Assembly (NCBI RefSeq): GCF_040807025.1
Contig: NC_090981.1
Coordinates: forward strand, 3,112,501-3,176,500
From: Struthio camelus
Taxonomy: Eukaryota; Chordata; Aves; Struthioniformes; Struthionidae
Direction of reading: 5' to 3'
Length of the DNA stretch: 64,000 bases
Part shown: one piece after another, positions 52,001 to 64,000 of the stretch
Numbering within the stretch: the first letter of the stretch is position 1
Layout of the letters: every line of letters begins with the position of its first letter
Notes under the pieces: generated by a model
Databases searched by the model: none
The model's input: only the letters and a program-made list of their open reading frames with translations
Told to the model about the DNA's origin: nothing
Position numbers and translations under genes: made by a program

Positions 52001-55000
52001 CCTCGGGCTGTGTTTACAGGCAGAGTATATTCCCCTGGTGCAATTACAGGCATGACATGGGCACTGCTCATTTTTAATGTGTGTTGGGTGGAGGGCTTGG
52101 GAAACAACACTTGCAAATTGTGGTGGCATGACTCTTCCCCCAGCTACACCCTTCCAAAGGAGTTGTGGGAAATAACAGAGAGAGGAAAGCGCATAATTTA
52201 ACAGCTTTGTTACCAAATAGCTTTTTGTCTTTGATGAGAACTTCTCATTTAAAAATGGATACGACTTTTACAACACAGGTTTAATTGTTTAGAAACACAA
52301 GAACCTGCTGAATGGGTACATATGATCACAAATCAAAAAAATAAGGAAACCAATATGTGAGTATCAAGTAACAAACAAACCCATCTTCTTTATTCAAATT
52401 TGGACATCTGAAATATACTTTTATCATCCTGCTTATGAATATATGGGCGCCTTCCAATTTTGATCACCACTGAATCCAAAGGATGCAAAAGCATTTGATA
52501 ATTATTTAATGGAATGCCTAAACAACCTTGTGTTAATGGTTTGCCAGGCTGGTAAATATTGAAAAAAGGCTAAATGAGCTGCCTGGGGCTGTTTACTTCT
52601 TCACTGACAGAGAAAGTACTGAACTCTGGGAAGCCTCGAATCTCACACCATTGCTCTGGTCACCAGAGAAACATCCAGGAAATTGAACAGGGTCTCATTG
52701 CTTCAAGTATGTTGCTTTAACTATAGTATTGTGACCTTATGTATTACTTTTTGCCCTCAGCCACATTAAAAACATCCTTCAAGCATCTCTCCTATCCACT
52801 GGTATTTTAATCACCTTTCATGGAAATCTACGTATTCTTCTTGTTCTTCCTAATCCTTGCTTCCTCCTCCTCCCCTCATTAAAAATATCATGCCAAATGC
52901 AACCCAAAATGTGAGATGAGAGGAGTGCTAGGAAAGTAAAGACTCCTCTGGCGCAGGCCAAAGAGACTCTTAAAATGGCATGTAGGCTGTGCACAAATAT
53001 TATCCCTTGCCTTTGTCTAATAGCGCTAAAAATATTGTCTGTACTGCAGAGCTGAAATACAAAAAAACACAGAAGAGCACAGGTATGGTTTATTCTGTTT
53101 CGTGCAGAGCTGCTCTGTTAGTTCTAATTCCAGAATGATCCATGCAGATTACATCCCTTATAGAAAAGTCCTATAGAGACATAAAAAGGATGAAATCCCA
53201 AGACCTATAGAATTTAGAATAAAATTTTCACTTATACTAAGAAACCTTAAAAACTTCTAGGGGATTTAAATAAATTCTAAGAAACCAAGAAACTTAAAGA
53301 ATTTAAATAAATGTCCTTTATGTTAATTATGCTTTTCTCTTAAATTCATTAGATAGTTAAAACCTGTGCATACTAATTTATCTTTCCTCTTATACTGGAA
53401 CAACTGCATTCTGGTTACTGGGCATTGCTCCAATGTAAGTGAAAGAGAAGGAGGCCCCATCCTTTTCTCTCAAACTATATAGGACTTTCCAATAAGGGAG
53501 TAGGCACAGGGAACAAACACAACGCAGACTGATCCTCAGATTCCAGATGGCATTTGAAATACTGTCAGCTGGAAAGAAAATCCAGATGCAAATCTGAAAA
53601 ACAACCCAAACAAAAAAAACAAGCCCCTGTTGGCTAACAGCACTCTCAGTTGCTTCACATTCTAAATATAGGAAAATGTGAAGTCTAATGCTGATTTTCT
53701 AAAGGTGACTGCCATTTCTCAAGATGCCATTTATGATATCTGTCTATACTTTTTACCCAGCAAACTCACTCCCTGGAATAATCCTTCCCTCTTCAGTATT
53801 TCTCATATACCTCTGTACCCATACTATTCTGGAGAGGTAGATAGCTCGGTAAGGTGAAAAAAAAGTTTTTTTGCATGTGTCAAGCCCATCCTTAATTTCT
53901 TTGGCTAAAGTTGTCAGCAATAATGTCAAAGTAAGTGAGGCAAACTGAGGGAGAGATTTGATGATAGTGAACGCCTGTCTGGTTAACTGGCTGGCTGTTA
54001 CCCCATGGATCCCATCAGTCAGCATAAGGCTGAGCTGGATTAGAAAAGACAGCCTAAAAGTGAGACAATTCCACATACCATCACAAGTTCCCCGACCCAG
54101 ACCCCCTCTTCCTCCTCCAGTTAACAAGGCTGTGATGAACTGTCAATCTGAGAGGAGCTACCTTTCAGTTTCAATTTTGGAACTGGTTTTGCTTTTTTTG
54201 TTGAATTTGCCTGAAAAGTTGAACATAGTTCTAAAAGATTTGCTCTGCTTTTTTTCCTTTACAGTTGATTGATAGTCAGGAATTTGTAGGAATATACTAT
54301 TTATGTACAGCACTGATAATAAACCACACCACTGAATAATGTATTCAAACTCCCAGAAGTGAGGATATAATTCTGTCCCCACTTTTGAGTTGCAGATGAG
54401 ATCACATGCCGACAGTACATTAATGCACACACCAGTTAAAGTATGTATTTTTAATATGGAATGAATACAGGCACGATGGGTAAAAAGTATAAATGTATAA
54501 GACATGCATTATTTTAGACATTTAGCTAGTGTTTTAACAGTGCAGTGTGTTGAGATAAAAATCAGAGTAGACCCACTGGACGGACAGGCTGCCAGCTGAT
54601 GGGATGGATCCAGACATTGTATCTGGTCAGCCTTAATGGCATGCTTTACAAATCAACAGAAAGTGGAAGAAAAGAAAAGAAAAATAAGTCAGAAATTTTA
54701 GAGTAACATATACTATTTGTACATTTCTCAAACACACTAGGATAATCTCCAGGAGAATAGCTCAAAGGTATATGCATTTCCAAGATCAGCACTTTTGCTG
54801 AATCCCAAACTTGTAAATAACATAGAAATATGAAATAACAGTATTCTAAAGAAAACCACAAAGAAACCCTTTTGGTTTGCTAGACAAACAAACAAACAAA
54901 AACCCTCTCCAAGCTATGAAGTTCAACTGCAGTTTAGATATAGCATAAAAATTTTAGTACGTTTATCATATTTGAGAAAGTACCAACACTCTGTAGCACT

Positions 55001-55775
55001 CTAAGAAGAATACAGTGGCTGATTTAGCTTAGAACAACTTGAAAAATATATGACAGTAAATTTGCAAATAGTAAAAAAATGCAAATATCTTAGCAAAACC
55101 TTTTGGGTGCCAATCAGGTCATTTTGATTGTATAGCAACATCACCAACCATTTGCTCATGCTCCCAGTCTATTCCAGAGGTAACATTTTTGAGACAACTG
55201 AGTCTCAGGCAGGCATAACATATTGCACGTAATTTGTGCTGAAAGAGTGGCAGATTCTAATTCCCTGCATCATCTGTCTCTCAGGAAGGAGGAACTAGGT
55301 GTTGCTTTTCATCACTACTTTTGCGGCAACTCCTGGTTTCCTCGACTCAGACAGAAGAACAACATGTCCACACTTATAGCTGGGGTTGAAACTGTCAGGA
55401 ATTTTACTTTCCCTAAGCCTCAGAGTAATTACCCTGCATCTTTTTGCAAGGTTTAAATGTTGGGCATCTGAATAACACACAAGATTACCCCTAAATCCTT
55501 ATGCAAGGGTATGGAGTCTGCCACCCTCTTGTTATACTTAAAAAGCCATGCTTCATTCAAAACCACTTTTATTTCTGAGGTTTCAGAGTTCTAAACTACA
55601 ATCAGCACTTCATTAAAATAAATATACCAAGAACATCTTATTCAGCCAATTGCCACATTTGTTGCACTATGCTAGTTACTTAGTACAACATCAATAAATG
55701 GCCACTTGTAGAGGGACAGGCAGAATTCTGCTTGTGGAAGGGAACCACAATTTAAAGGGATAAACCTTTATCCCT

Positions 55776-55834
55776 CTATCATGCCTTTGGAACAAGATGA
55801 ACTGTTAATACCCCCAACTATCATGCCTTTGGAA
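55776..55834. repeat. Exact 17-bp direct repeat, period 42
   Basis: CTATCATGCCTTTGGAA occurs at 55776-55792 and again at 55818-55834. Just before it, near 55757-55774, is the palindromic GGGATAAACCTTTATCCC. Together they look like a small local rearrangement or a decayed insertion. Function unknown. Confidence 0.75.
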
Positions 55835-57181
55835 TGAAATGCATTTTTAAAAAGAAAAGAAAAGGAAAAAAAAAATGGGCTCAGGTAAAAAGCTAAACTC
55901 AAGGAGAAGCTTTATGCTTTTATGTATTTGCTTACTTCCTTGCATGCCATGCTGCCTCTGAGAACAAAGTGGAGAGGTAATCATGAAAAAGAGATTTTAT
56001 TTGCATCTACAGTACTGATTCTGTGCTCACCAGGAAGAAGAAGAAATACAAATGGCACTGCTGAAATATCTGTCTTATGATATATATACATCTGTCCATC
56101 TGAAACTCCTTAACTGTGTGTGTGGGGGGGATTCATGGTGATACAGATACATTTGTTATCCTCTGGACCTAATCAGTCCTAACCCATCCTTTTTTCCATT
56201 CAAACTTTTTCAGTGCTGAACAAGCAGAAGATCAATTATGAAAACACTGTCCTCTCCTAGGGCAGTACATAGGATAAAAAGGAATACCTTAAGTATAGGT
56301 TTAATAGATTCTATCTACCATTGGAAGAGATACTCACTTGTAAATGCTGCCAAGACCAATGAACATTTAAGTAGAAATTATGAACATAATTTATATGTCA
56401 GGGTTTGTTAAAGATAGGCTATTTGTGATTCTTAGTTTGTTCTATTCATCATACTGCATCATTTTGCATGACCACCCATCTTCTTTGGCATAATGCACCA
56501 GGTGGCACCAGGAGGTTTAATTTAAATAGAAAACTGGTATTTTCCTTATCACCAGCCAAATGAATCCTGAGGAGATAGTATATGAAATGCTGGCTTTTGT
56601 TCTGTTTGCACTGATGTGAGCACTCTTGCCTTCCAATAAATAAATAAAGCATAATTCTAATAATGGATCTACTGTCCCCAAAGAATTGCATCACATGGTT
56701 TAGCATAAGGGTGGTGGCAGTGAGAAAGTTACGGAGAAAAGAAAACACAGTGGATTAGATCCTCATGAAGTGGCAGAGCTGAAGGTCTAACCCAATATTA
56801 TTAGACTCAGTACTCGGTATAAAGTTAGGTAAAAAGCATTTAGGTCTAAAATCAAACCAATGGATGAAAGAAAAAGAAGTGACTTTTTGTGTCCCAGATA
56901 TACCAAAGAACTCATCATGGATACCTGGGAGGTTATCTCATCTCCATCATCCAACTGGTAAAAAGAACCATTTAGAAAGTTATTTAAATGCAAGGTAAAT
57001 TTAGCATTACAGATTTCTGATTAAATAATTGGAAAATGATGCTAGAAGCATATTCTAAAATTGGTACCCCAATATTAGCAATAGAAATATTTTTGTGACC
57101 ATTCTCTGTGATGGAGGAGTCCTCTATCCTGAGCCATTTATTGAGAACATGCACATGATCTAGTAAGACATCATCTGATCA

Positions 57182-63150
<5,969 letters not shown>

Positions 63151-63402
63151 CATTTTCCCAATCATCATAACATATGGTCCCAAATACTTGTTTACTCCGA
63201 AGATGTCTAACAACCGTATATACCAGTAAATGATGTTAACACAGTATATCACTCGGCCATCACTCCGGAGAGGCAGATCTTGCAGACGGAGCACCATCCC
63301 AATGGAGAACAGGAGAATCGCTATGAGATCAGTAACGTTCCAGTACTCCTGGAGCCAAACTTTTACTTTCTGTAACAGTTTCCCGGGCTCCGACATCAAT
63401 AT
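63151..63402 (-). CDS. TRPM3: TRPM3 exon with S3 and S4
   Basis: A 252-nt exon (84 codons, phase 0 at both ends), acceptor TATGTCCTTCAG and donor AAAATG|GTAAGG. It starts [20 protein letters not shown] (S2-S3 linker), then S3 (about [19 protein letters not shown]), an extracellular turn ([11 protein letters not shown]), S4 ([20 protein letters not shown]) and the S4-S5 linker [15 protein letters not shown]4 has few basic residues, as usual for TRPM channels, which are only weakly voltage-dependent. Earlier exons (the N-terminal melastatin homology region, S1 and S2) must lie beyond position 64000. The sequence is almost identical to mammalian TRPM3. Confidence 0.97.
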
Positions 63403-64000
63403 CTGAAGGACATAGGACATGGAGAGAAAAAGAGCTGAGTTGTCTTAATTTAAGCCTGAAGTAAATCTATAGTAAACAGACATCTAGCACACAGGCCAAA
63501 AGCAAAGCTGATAGACTCCTGTCATATAAATACTTTATGTACTCTCTGATTTTCTTGAGAAATCTTCCATTTCGGGCATCTTATTCTGTATCTATGTGCA
63601 AGATTCTTAAAAAAAGAAAAAGAAAACTCTCTCACTCACTCTGAAATCCTTGTGAAATTAGAAAAAATATAGTAACTTCTTTTTGCTTTTCAAATTGTCA
63701 GACTCTGATTAGAATTTTGGAACAGAAGGAGAAAGATGGAAAGATATTTAATCAGAGAATTCACATTTAAATAAGCTATAAAGTGTTTTAAAATGTGTAT
63801 CAAAGTGCCAAGAAATATTTAATGACCATAAAGTCCCTGATTTAGCATTTAATCCAGAAAAGACCAGCTACTACTGGGATCTGCTTTTGGAAATTCAGTT
63901 CCACAGCTGGGATGACAATTCATAAAAATAATTAATCTTACCTTATGAATTTATCATCATTCTATTTGCAAGATCATTTGGGAGAGCTGATTGTTTTCCT
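63403..64000 (-). other. TRPM3: TRPM3 intron (partial), runs off the window
   Basis: Intronic sequence upstream of the S3-S4 exon. It has a clear pyrimidine-rich acceptor (CTCTTTTTCTCTCCATGTCC before CTTCAG). No exon is seen up to the window edge. Confidence 0.85.

Overview
This is vertebrate nuclear DNA, most likely from a bird. It has long introns with GT-AG borders, five CR1 retrotransposon copies ending in the ATTCTGTG-type 3' repeat that is characteristic of avian and reptilian CR1, and short CpG-rich retroviral LTRs. The only host gene I can support is the 3' half of TRPM3, a TRP melastatin cation channel, on the minus strand. In chicken TRPM3 is on chromosome Z, so Z linkage is plausible, but nothing in the window tests it.

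Right half (38010-63402, minus strand): six consecutive coding exons of TRPM3. In transcript order they are 63402-63151 (S2-S3 linker to S4), 57403-57193 or 57403-57229 (S5, pore, alternative donor), 47494-47344 (pore loop and S6), 46786-46587 (TRP helix and beyond), 45209-45077 (start of the cytosolic tail) and 39456-38010 (coiled coil and long tail with the stop codon). With the long pore form the exons sum to 2394 nt (797 codons plus stop), and every junction keeps frame. Both versions of the known TRPM3 pore splice switch are encoded. The introns carry two 5'-truncated CR1 copies and one LTR, all antisense to the gene, plus an unexplained two-block inverted repeat.

Left half (1-38009): region downstream of TRPM3, in which I find no convincing host gene. 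It holds a 3' CR1 fragment (3367-4120), an old CR1 relic (16250-16425), a nearly full-length CR1 on the minus strand (17865 to about 22045; ORF1 with esterase motifs, ORF2 with endonuclease and reverse transcriptase, all broken), a solo LTR (23805-24574, minus), a 3 kb CR1 on the plus strand (32310-35274) and another solo LTR (36133-36676). A perfect 42-bp palindrome sits at 8270-8311. Much of the rest is unannotated AT-rich sequence that may hold regulatory elements I cannot test.

The most interesting observations are: the preserved TRPM3 pore splice switch; two frameshifts in CR1 ORF2 shared by separate copies, which suggests amplification from defective source elements; a CR1 copy flanked by an exact 17-bp duplication, unusual for this family; the 42-bp palindrome; and the intronic hairpin. 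I found no new multi-gene system, operon, CRISPR array or RNA gene.
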